Below, piece after piece: positions 1 to 5,189 of a stretch of DNA of 5,189 nt. Made by a program: the position numbers and the translations under genes. Numbering within the stretch: position 1 is the stretch's first letter; each line of letters begins with the position of its first letter. Origin of the DNA: Prevotellaceae bacterium (lineage in GTDB: Bacteria > Bacteroidota > Bacteroidia > Bacteroidales > UBA932); assembly GCA_031259805.1 (NCBI GenBank), contig JAIRKX010000214.1, forward strand, positions 1 through 5,189, read 5' to 3'. The notes below the pieces were generated by a model that saw nothing but the letters and a program-made list of their open reading frames with translations, was not told the DNA's origin and did no database searches.

Positions 1-29
1 CCGAAGTTGTCAGCTTATTATCGGAGACA

Positions 30-47
30 TTCCAATTGCTATTGGAA
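30..47. repeat. Short perfect inverted repeat (7-bp stem, 4-nt loop)
   Basis: TTCCAAT at 30-36 and ATTGGAA at 41-47 are exact reverse complements separated by TGCT. There is no T-run directly after it on either strand, so it does not look like a terminator. It lies inside the open minus-strand frame and may be chance. No function is assigned. Confidence 0.35.
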
Positions 48-84
48 GTATTCAGTTCGAGAATTAACTGGTCGTCAGTAAGTT

Positions 85-98
85 GGGGGGGGGGGGGG
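85..98. repeat. Homopolymer tract, 14 consecutive G (C14 on the minus strand)
   Basis: Fourteen uninterrupted G's. A run this long is rare and slips readily in replication and in sequencing. It lies inside the short minus-strand reading frame that starts at 183, encodes PPPP there, and its length modulo 3 decides whether that frame continues leftward. The tract itself is read directly; its length in the living genome could differ from the one shown. Confidence 0.9.
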
Positions 99-120
99 TA
101 TAATTATATATAAAAAAAAA
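99..120. repeat. AT-only segment: 10-bp palindrome plus A9 run
   Basis: Twenty-two bases without G or C. Positions 99-108 form the perfect palindrome TATAATTATA, and 112-120 are nine A's. On the minus strand the nine T's come directly after a stem-loop region, so this may be the U-tract of a terminator; read as code it gives FFF then IYNY. The palindrome contains a TATAAT hexamer, but that is not the preferred Bacteroidota promoter form. Confidence 0.6.
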
Positions 121-150
121 CGACGTCGCTTCGGCGTCCGAGAGAAGCGA
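112..150 (-). terminator. Possible intrinsic terminator or attenuator, minus strand
   Basis: On the minus strand TCGCTTC (150-144) can pair perfectly with GAAGCGA (132-126) across an 11-nt loop, followed after five bases by nine T's (120-112). The stem is GC-containing but only 7 bp, and the five-base gap before the T-run is longer than in a typical intrinsic terminator. An alternative inner pairing (138-135 with 125-122) ends one base before the T-run but has only four pairs. A minus-strand transcript starting near 204 would reach it after roughly 90 nt. It lies within a possible coding frame, so either role is tentative. Confidence 0.35.
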
Positions 151-210
151 AGCAGGTACAGTCGGATGTTTTGTCGTATTCATTTTATCTTTATTCCGTG
201 TTTGAAAGTA

Positions 211-218
211 CAAATGTA
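211..218 (-). promoter_or_regulatory. Putative minus-strand promoter -7 element, TACATTTG
   Basis: Read on the minus strand, 218-211 is TACATTTG, an exact match to the Bacteroidota -7 consensus TAnnTTTG. I see no convincing TTTG-type -33 box about 20-25 nt further upstream. A transcript would start near 204, about 20 nt before the ATG at 183. The element is embedded in a near-palindrome (GTACA-AA-TGTAC, 208-219), so a protein-binding site is also possible. Confidence 0.4.
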
Positions 219-391
219 CGCATCTTTTTTAATGAACAGATACTTTTTTGCATTTTCTCGGATTTTTTTTGAGGAAGGGGCGTATGTGGCGCACTCCTGC
301 CGTTCATCGCTCATCCATCGCCCGGCTAGACGTCAGGGACAGATTTATTTTGCCGTCTGTAGCGGCACGCTTCACATTAAATTATTTTTCG

Positions 392-399
392 TACTTTTG
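392..399 (+). promoter_or_regulatory. Putative guaB operon promoter -7 element, TACTTTTG
   Basis: TACTTTTG matches the Bacteroidota consensus TAnnTTTG and continues as GCAAAC, a common context for such promoters. It predicts a start near 406 and a leader of about 15 nt before the guaB ATG at 421. The leader (AAATAACACAACAAT) is A-rich without a Shine-Dalgarno sequence, which is normal for this phylum. No clear -33 TTTG box is seen at the right spacing; the nearest TTTG (349-352) is too far upstream. I see no recognisable operator or riboswitch between 219 and 391. Confidence 0.55.
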
Positions 400-420
400 C
401 AAACTAAATAACACAACAAT

Positions 421-1890
421 ATGGCCTCTCTATTTGAACGTATCCCCTCCGAAGGACTGACATTCGACGATGTGCTGCTGGTGCCGGCGGCTTCGACCGT
501 GCAACCGCGCGAGGTGAATGTTAATACGCTTTTCTCGCGACATATTCCGTTGAGCGCCCCGATTGTATCGGCGGCCATGGACACGGTTACCGAAGCCGAT
601 GTAGCCATTGCCATTGCCCGCGAGGGCGGCATCGGCGTAATCCATAAAAATATGAGCGTCGAACAGCAGGTCGAGCAGGTGCGGAAAGTCAAACGCGCCG
701 AAAACGGAATGATATACGACCCGATTACCATCCACCGCCATGCCACTATCGGCGACGCGCTGAAACTGATGTCCGAAAACAGAATCGGCGGCATTCCCGT
801 AGTCGATGAAAACAATTACCTGACGGGCATTGTGACCAACCGCGACCTGCGTTTTCAGGAAAACCTCTCGACGCCGATCACCGACGTGATGACCTCCGAA
901 CACCTGATTGTAACCAAACACGGCAGCGATTTACAGGAAGCCACGCAGCTCCTGCGGCAATACAAAATCGAAAAACTGCCGGTGGTCGACGACGAGGGCA
1001 AGCTCGTCGGCCTGATCACCTTTAAAGATATCACCAAAATCAAAGACAACCCCACCGCCAGCAAGGACGCCAAAGGACGATTGCGCGTGGCTGCCGGCGT
1101 CGGCGTCAATGCCCATACGCTGACGCAAATAGAAGCGCTGGCCGGCGTCGACGTCGATGCGGTCGTGATCGATACGGCGCATGGCCATTCGATACATGTC
1201 GTCAATATGCTGCGGGAAGTCAAACGGCGCTTTCCCGACATGGAAGTCGTCGTAGGCAATATCGTTACCGGCGCGGCGGCGACGGCGCTGGTCGACGCCG
1301 GCGCCGATGCGGTGAAGGTCGGCATCGGGCCGGGATCGATTTGTACGACGCGCGTGGTCGCCGGCGTCGGCGTACCGCAACTGTCGGCCATCTACAATGT
1401 GGCGCAGGCGCTCAAAGGTACGGGCGTGCCATTGATTGCCGACGGCGGCATCCGCTATTCCGGCGACATCGTCAAGGCGCTGGCCGCCGGCGCTGACACC
1501 ATTATGGCCGGCTCGCTGTTTGCCGGCGTCGAAGAATCGCCGGGCGATACGATTATCCTCAGTGGACGCAAATTTAAATCCTATCGTGGCATGGGCTCGC
1601 TCGACGCCATGCAAGACGGCTCGAAAGACCGCTATTTTCAAGATATGGAAGACGACGTAAAAAAATTAGTCCCCGAAGGCATCGTCGCGCAAGTGCCGTA
1701 TAAAGGAACGCTCTCCGAAGTCTTTTACCAACTCATCGGCGGACTGCGCGCCGGCATGGGCTATTGCGGCACGCCGAATATTGCCGCCTTACGGCACGCC
1801 GAATTTATCCGCATTACCGCCGCCGGCATGATCGAAAACCACCCGCACGACGTAACCATTACGCGCGAAGCGCCGAATTATAGCCGATGA
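421..1890 (+). CDS. guaB: Inosine-5'-monophosphate dehydrogenase
   Basis: Cytoplasmic enzyme that oxidises IMP to XMP with NAD+, the committed step of guanine nucleotide synthesis. The 489 residues match the usual bacterial length. The N-terminal part of the TIM barrel (FDDVLLVPA, then SAAMDTVTE) is followed by two CBS domains inserted at about residues 98-153 and 158-215, the regulatory Bateman module that binds adenine and guanine nucleotides. The barrel then resumes. The catalytic loop GIGPGSICTTR spans 301-311, with the nucleophile Cys308. The phosphate-binding segments DGGIR (341-345) and AGSLFAG (363-369) and the SYRGMGS stretch (387-393) are present, and the mobile flap carries the Arg404-Tyr405 pair needed for hydrolysis. 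The ending REAPNYSR is one I associate with Bacteroidales homologues. The ATG at 421 gives the standard N-terminus MASLFERIPSEGLTFDDV. No key residue is missing. It leads the probable operon; the next gene starts 19 nt after its stop. Confidence 0.98.
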   Translation: MASLFERIPSEGLTFDDVLLVPAASTVQPREVNVNTLFSRHIPLSAPIVSAAMDTVTEADVAIAIAREGGIGVIHKNMSVEQQVEQVRKVKRAENGMIYDPITIHRHATIGDALKLMSENRIGGIPVVDENNYLTGIVTNRDLRFQENLSTPITDVMTSEHLIVTKHGSDLQEATQLLRQYKIEKLPVVDDEGKLVGLITFKDITKIKDNPTASKDAKGRLRVAAGVGVNAHTLTQIEALAGVDVDAVVIDTAHGHSIHVVNMLREVKRRFPDMEVVVGNIVTGAAATALVDAGADAVKVGIGPGSICTTRVVAGVGVPQLSAIYNVAQALKGTGVPLIADGGIRYSGDIVKALAAGADTIMAGSLFAGVEESPGDTIILSGRKFKSYRGMGSLDAMQDGSKDRYFQDMEDDVKKLVPEGIVAQVPYKGTLSEVFYQLIGGLRAGMGYCGTPNIAALRHAEFIRITAAGMIENHPHDVTITREAPNYSR

Positions 1891-1909
1891 ACATGATGTG
1901 TAAAGCGAG

Positions 1910-2797
1910 ATGAAAAAGATAACAGGGATAAAAAGGATGAAGTGGCCGGGAATGTTACTGTGGATGTTGCTATGGGCGGCAGGCGGAACGCTCGGAGGAT
2001 CGTGCACGGACAAAATACCGGAGGCCAAAGTGGCCGAAATCAATGGCAAGAAATTGTTGCTGTCGGAGGTGAAGGGTATTTTCCCATCCGGCATTTCGGC
2101 CGACGACAGTCTGGCGCTGTTACGTAACTACGTCCACAACTGGGCGCGAAAGCAGTTGATTGCCGGCATCGCCGAGCAGCATTTAACCAAAGAGCAAAAA
2201 GACGTATCGCAGGAACTGGAGGACTACCGGCTGTCGCTGCTCATTTTCCGTTACGAAAAACTGTACTTGGAAAGCCGGTTCGACACCCTGGTGAGCGACG
2301 CCGAAACAGATGCGTTTTATAATGCCGCCCCACAAAATTTTATACTGGATAAACCCATCGCCAAAGCCCTGTTCATAAAAGTAGCGGAAGACATCCCCCA
2401 AATACGCCAAATCGACCGGCTCTACCATTCGAGCCGGACGGAAGACAGGGAAGCCCTGTCGCGAATATGCTCCAACATCGCGGAAATATATACCGACTTC
2501 GACGAACGGTGGATAAGCGCCGAATTTCTTGCCGAAACCCTGCCCGTCGACAGCAAGCAAATCGAAACAGGGTGGAATAACGGATTCTTTACCGCCGAAG
2601 CAAACGGCTATAAATACTATGTACATTTATATGAAATGCGTATGGCCGGCGCACCGTCGCCCGTAGAATACGAACGCGAAAACATTGCCCGCATCATCCG
2701 CAACCGGCGCCACCGCGAAATGCTGAAAAATCTCGAAAATACCATCTTCAACAATGCTTTAAATCATAATCAACTCAAAATATATATCGACGAATAA
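1910..2797 (+). CDS. SurA-N-like chaperone lipoprotein lacking a visible parvulin domain
   Basis: Probable exported chaperone of 295 residues, of the kind often labelled peptidyl-prolyl isomerase in Bacteroidales. A Trp-rich hydrophobic segment (about 12-28) leads to LGGSC with Cys32 as the likely lipid-modified residue. This lipobox is non-canonical (Gly at -3), so a simple signal peptide or membrane anchor is possible. Residues 41-54 (VAEINGKKLLLSEV) resemble the opening strand and helix of SurA N-domains, and 60-130 are helical. The charged C-terminal helix from about 252, ending in a short strand (LKIYIDE), also resembles SurA-type tails. I cannot find the parvulin hallmarks (HIL, GG-LG, G-F/Y-H), so it is probably a chaperone without isomerase activity. 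ATG 1910 is preferred; Met10 (1937) is an alternative that also keeps the signal segment. The stop overlaps the surA start by one base, suggesting translational coupling and joint work on outer-membrane clients. Confidence 0.8.
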   Translation: MKKITGIKRMKWPGMLLWMLLWAAGGTLGGSCTDKIPEAKVAEINGKKLLLSEVKGIFPSGISADDSLALLRNYVHNWARKQLIAGIAEQHLTKEQKDVSQELEDYRLSLLIFRYEKLYLESRFDTLVSDAETDAFYNAAPQNFILDKPIAKALFIKVAEDIPQIRQIDRLYHSSRTEDREALSRICSNIAEIYTDFDERWISAEFLAETLPVDSKQIETGWNNGFFTAEANGYKYYVHLYEMRMAGAPSPVEYERENIARIIRNRRHREMLKNLENTIFNNALNHNQLKIYIDE

Positions 2798-4137
2798 TGA
2801 TGCGTAAAATTTTATATACGGGAATCGTGCTCCTCCTTGCCTCCTACGGCACAACGGCGCAAAACGGCGCAATCGACAAAATAATAGCCGTCGTAGGCAA
2901 CGAAATGATATTGTATTCCGACATCGAATCGGAAGTCAACCTGATGCGGATACAGGGCGTAATATCCGACAGAAACATCCGCTGCGAAGTACTGGAAAGT
3001 ATGCTGCTGCAAAAGCTGCTGCTGGCTCAGGCGCGCATCGATAGCCTGAAAGCCACCGACGACGAAGTAGACATGCAACTCGACCAGCGCCTGCGAATGA
3101 TGATCGCACAATTAGGCGGCGAAAAAGCGGCGGAAGACTATTTTCACAAACCGCTCTTCCAACTGAAACGGGAATGGCGCGAAACCATCCGCGAGCAAAT
3201 CCTCACCCAACGCATGCAGTCGATGCTCATGAAAGACATCCCCATCACGCCCGACGAAGTGAAAAAGGCCTACAAAAAAATGGCGAAAGACAGCTTGCCG
3301 ATCATCCCCATCCAATACGTACTGCGCCAGATTGTGGTGCTCCCCCCCGCTGCCGACGCCAAATTCGATGTGCGCGAACGCCTGCTCGAACTGCGCGAAC
3401 GGATTGTAAAAGGCGAAAAGTTCAGCACGCTGGCCATCCTCTACTCCGAAGATCCGGGAAACCGTATGCGGGGCGGGGAACTGGGACTGCGCCCGCGGCA
3501 GGAATTAGCCGCCGCCTTTGCCGACGCCGCCATGGCGTTGAAGCCCGGACAGGTGTCGCCGATTGTCGAAACGGAATTTGGCTTTCACCTCATTCAATTA
3601 ATCGAAAAGGAAGGCGACATGTTTAACGCACGACACATCCTGATGCGCCCGCAATATACGTCGGAAGACCGGACAACCGCATTCCGAATATTAGACAGCA
3701 TCGCCACCATCGTAAAAGCTGGCGACCTGACGTTCGAGCAAGCCGCGCTGAGACTCTCGCAAGACCCCAAAACAGCCGCTAACGGCGGGCTGATTGTAAA
3801 TGAACACAACCTCTCGTCGCGGTTTGAAAAAGACCAGCTACATCCGGCCGATTACGGCGTATTACGCGACATGCAGCCGGGCGACATCTCCGCCCCGTTC
3901 GAAACAACCGATAAAATGGGCAACACCCAATACAAAATCCTGCAATTAGTCGAACTCATTCCCTCCCATCCGGCCACAGTGGACGACGACTATGCCGTGA
4001 TCCATCAACTGGCCCAACAACAGCAGCAACAACACGCATTCAACACATGGATCATACGAAAGCAGGCATCCACCTACATCCGCCTCGACGACGATTTCAA
4101 ACAATGCACCTTCCAACACGCCGGCTGGGTGAAATAG
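2797..4137 (+). CDS. surA: SurA-type periplasmic peptidyl-prolyl isomerase/chaperone, two parvulin domains
   Basis: Periplasmic foldase that escorts unfolded outer-membrane proteins to the assembly machinery. It has 446 residues, close to E. coli SurA in length. A signal peptide (1-21, cleavage after TTA) precedes the SurA N-domain (about 24-165, starting IDKIIAVVGNEMILYSDIE). Parvulin domain 1 covers about 170-272 (SEDPGNRMRGGELG at 217-230, GFHLIQL at 262-268) and parvulin domain 2 about 275-386 (RHILM at 279-283, NGGLIV at 329-334, YKILQL at 379-384). A helical tail with six glutamines (407-412) follows. The first-strand histidine is replaced by Gln178 in domain 1 but kept as His280 in domain 2; the late histidine is kept as His264 in domain 1 but replaced by Lys380 in domain 2. 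The start at 2797 shares an A with the preceding TAA; the adjacent ATG at 2800 is equally usable. Coupled to the upstream lipoprotein gene, with an LPS-transport gene 36 nt downstream. Confidence 0.93.
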   Translation: MMRKILYTGIVLLLASYGTTAQNGAIDKIIAVVGNEMILYSDIESEVNLMRIQGVISDRNIRCEVLESMLLQKLLLAQARIDSLKATDDEVDMQLDQRLRMMIAQLGGEKAAEDYFHKPLFQLKREWRETIREQILTQRMQSMLMKDIPITPDEVKKAYKKMAKDSLPIIPIQYVLRQIVVLPPAADAKFDVRERLLELRERIVKGEKFSTLAILYSEDPGNRMRGGELGLRPRQELAAAFADAAMALKPGQVSPIVETEFGFHLIQLIEKEGDMFNARHILMRPQYTSEDRTTAFRILDSIATIVKAGDLTFEQAALRLSQDPKTAANGGLIVNEHNLSSRFEKDQLHPADYGVLRDMQPGDISAPFETTDKMGNTQYKILQLVELIPSHPATVDDDYAVIHQLAQQQQQQHAFNTWIIRKQASTYIRLDDDFKQCTFQHAGWVK

Positions 4138-4152
4138 AAAGTAAGAATACAA

Positions 4153-4166
4153 GCGAAGAACTTCGC
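4153..4166. repeat. Perfect inverted repeat in the surA-ostA gap
   Basis: GCGAAG (4153-4158) and CTTCGC (4161-4166) are exact reverse complements separated by AA. As RNA it can fold as a 5-bp stem with a GAAC loop, ending 7 nt before the next ATG at 4174, where ribosomes would load. No T-run follows (ACAAAA does), so it is not an intrinsic terminator. A modest effect on translation or mRNA stability is possible; chance is not excluded. Confidence 0.4.
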
Positions 4167-4173
4167 GACAAAA

Positions 4174-5189
4174 ATGTACAATAATCCTTTTAAAAAGCGC
4201 CTTGTACTACTCCTCGCCGCTCTACTGTCGTGGTCGCTGGCGGCACAGGAAGCGACGACGGAGGACAGCCGGAAACTGGTGGAAATCCTTCATGTTGATC
4301 GTGTCAAAAGCATGGTGCATGAGGGGAAAACAATCAACCGCCTGTTGGGAAACGTACAACTGATGCACAACGGGGCGCTGATGTCGTGCGACAGCGCCTA
4401 CCTGTTTTCATCGTCGGAATTTGAAGCCTACAGTCGTGTTACGATTGTACAGAACAGCACGTGGCTCTTCGGCGATTTCCTGCATTACAACGGTCGCAGC
4501 AACATCGCGCAGGTGCGCGGTAAACTGGTACGCCTGCTTGACAGTACCGCTACCCTGCGTACGCAACATCTGGATTTTAATACGAAAGACAATATCGGGC
4601 ATTTCTTCAATGGCGGCGTCATCGACAATAACGACAGCCAAATCGAAAGCATACACGGATACTACTATTCCAACGACAAACTGTTTGTGTTTACCGACTC
4701 GGTGGAAATGCACAACGAAACCTACGACATTCGTTGCGAAGCGGGGAATTACCACACGCGCACCGATGTCGCCACGTTCCTTGCGCATACCAGCATCTGG
4801 CACAAGGACGGCTTCCTGTCGTGCGATTACGGTTGGTATGATAAAAAACGCGACTATTTTTATTTCTCACAGAATGCCTATATCCTGTCGAAGGAGCAGG
4901 AGATTTGGGCCGACAGCGTTTTGTACGACCGGCGTGCAGCGATGGGCGACCTCTACGGGCATGTACAGGCGCTCGACACCGTGCAGCAATCTATTGCGTT
5001 CGGCAACGAAGCACATTTCTTTGAAGACCCGCAACGGCTAACGCTCACACGACAGGCGGCCGTAGCCTATTATACGAACGAAAACAACCAGCCCGACACC
5101 CTGTTTATGCGTGCCGACACCATCCGTTTTATCACCGAATGCCACCCCAAAATATGCCCGCCGGATACCGTCGTACAACCGACCGCCGA
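4174..5189 (+). CDS. OstA/LptA-like LPS transport protein, 3' end outside window
   Basis: Exported OstA-like (LptA/LptD N-terminal fold) protein, probably part of the periplasmic bridge that carries lipopolysaccharide to the outer membrane. The frame is open for 338 codons from ATG 4174 to the edge with no stop, so the C-terminus is missing. A positively charged start (KKR, 7-9) and a hydrophobic core (10-23) end in LAAQ, with likely signal-peptidase cleavage after Ala24. The first OstA unit, about 36-130, has GNVQLMHNG (59-67), then CDSAYLF (72-78), a GD-LHYNG turn and VRGKLVRLLD. Such beta-jellyroll repeats alternate G-V, CD-A and D-L motifs. A second unit follows around 190-290 (DGFLSCDYGWYD at 212-223, then a WADSVLYD strand). 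DTLFMRADTIRF near 306-317 is characteristic of the Bacteroidales version. It lies 36 nt behind surA and is probably co-transcribed. Homologue function in LPS export is known for LptA; here it is inferred. Confidence 0.88.
   Translation, partial: MYNNPFKKRLVLLLAALLSWSLAAQEATTEDSRKLVEILHVDRVKSMVHEGKTINRLLGNVQLMHNGALMSCDSAYLFSSSEFEAYSRVTIVQNSTWLFGDFLHYNGRSNIAQVRGKLVRLLDSTATLRTQHLDFNTKDNIGHFFNGGVIDNNDSQIESIHGYYYSNDKLFVFTDSVEMHNETYDIRCEAGNYHTRTDVATFLAHTSIWHKDGFLSCDYGWYDKKRDYFYFSQNAYILSKEQEIWADSVLYDRRAAMGDLYGHVQALDTVQQSIAFGNEAHFFEDPQRLTLTRQAAVAYYTNENNQPDTLFMRADTIRFITECHPKICPPDTVVQPTA

Larger units (their letters stand above)
1..183 (-). pseudogene. Divergent gene 5' fragment, frame broken at a C14 tract
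   Basis: Product not recognised. Read on the minus strand, an ATG at 183-181 sits about 27 nt past a TAnnTTTG promoter motif and behind an A-rich leader, as expected for a Bacteroidota gene start. As sequenced the frame gives 39 residues, beginning MNTTKHPTVPASLLSDAEA, then FFF from a T9 run and PPPP from a C14 run, and stops with TAA at 66-64. A second minus-strand frame (82-2, 27 codons, LTDDQLILELN...) stays open to the window edge but has no ATG. With 15 or 12 C's the two frames fuse into one of about 60 residues that runs off the window; with 14 or 13 they do not. It could be a real gene with a contingency tract, a gene with a sequencing error, or chance. Two plus-strand frames are also open across 1-80, so strand assignment is not certain. 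No signal peptide or domain is evident. Confidence 0.3.

Noticed and set aside
1..104. Plus-strand open frames at the left edge (frame 1 to 81, frame 2 to 66, frame 3 to 104)
   Set aside because: All three are short and open at the edge, and they cannot be told apart. The frame ending at 104 reads straight into a Gly run from the G tract. None has a plus-strand terminator after it.
191..307. Minus-strand 38-codon open frame starting at 307
   Set aside because: It overlaps the minus-strand promoter motif, has no upstream promoter of its own that I can see, and its Lys/Ser-rich sequence is what A-rich spacer would give by chance.
328..358. Weak inverted repeat AGACG ... CGTCT upstream of guaB as an operator or terminator
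   Set aside because: Only five base pairs around a 21-nt loop and no T-run; this is expected by chance.
166..411. Plus-strand 81-codon open frame upstream of guaB
   Set aside because: It runs through the predicted divergent promoter and the guaB promoter core, has low-complexity Phe-rich composition and no leader signal, and looks like chance in AT-rich spacer.
248..460. Plus-strand 70-codon open frame overlapping the guaB start
   Set aside because: It overlaps the well-supported guaB N-terminus out of frame and has no recognisable protein character.
931..1641. Long minus-strand open frames antisense to guaB
   Set aside because: They are by-products of GC-biased third positions in guaB and show no start signals or recognisable domains.
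483..1830. Many copies of GCCGGC and GCCGGCGT within guaB, possibly an uptake or REP-like motif
   Set aside because: They fall mostly on Ala-Gly and Ala-Gly-Val codons of the glycine-rich barrel loops and vary at the flanks, so codon usage and protein sequence explain them.
4421..5041. Long plus-strand open frame of 206 codons inside the OstA-like gene
   Set aside because: It lacks protein-like features (Thr/Arg/Cys-rich), while the frame from 4174 gives a signal peptide and recognisable OstA motifs with no interruption; this is a shadow.

Overview
The window looks like a chromosomal piece of a Bacteroidota member, most likely order Bacteroidales. Three things point there. The gene order is IMP dehydrogenase, then a SurA-like lipoprotein, a double-parvulin SurA and an OstA-like protein, an arrangement I associate with Bacteroides relatives. 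The promoters are of the TAnnTTTG (-7) type used by the Bacteroidota primary sigma factor. Leaders are A/T-rich with no clear Shine-Dalgarno sequence. Coding regions are moderately GC-rich and the non-coding left end is AT-rich. I cannot name a genus.

Layout. Positions 1-183 hold an unsettled minus-strand feature. A start codon at 183 lies a short distance downstream of a TAnnTTTG promoter (211-218), and the reading frame then meets a T9 run and a C14 run (both read on the minus strand) and stops at 64. A single extra C would join it to a frame that stays open to the left edge. The T9 run also follows a stem-loop, so the same stretch could be a terminator or attenuator. Positions 184-391 are the spacer between divergent promoters; I see no convincing gene there. 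The guaB promoter is at 392-399.

From 421 to the right edge, four genes run head to tail on the plus strand: guaB (421-1890), a SurA-N-like lipoprotein without a visible parvulin domain (1910-2797), a secreted two-parvulin SurA-type foldase (2797-4137), and an OstA/LptA-like LPS transport protein (4174 to beyond 5189, cut by the window). The gaps are 19 nt, a 1-nt stop/start overlap and 36 nt. No plus-strand terminator is seen between them, so they are probably one operon driven from the guaB promoter.

Functionally, the operon joins a cytoplasmic purine enzyme (IMP to XMP, the committed step to GMP) to three exported proteins of cell-envelope assembly: two periplasmic or membrane-anchored chaperones for outer-membrane proteins and one LPS-transport component. 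The core operon is ordinary for this group. The parts worth a second look are the homopolymer-interrupted divergent reading frame at the left end and the split of active-site histidines between the two parvulin domains of SurA.
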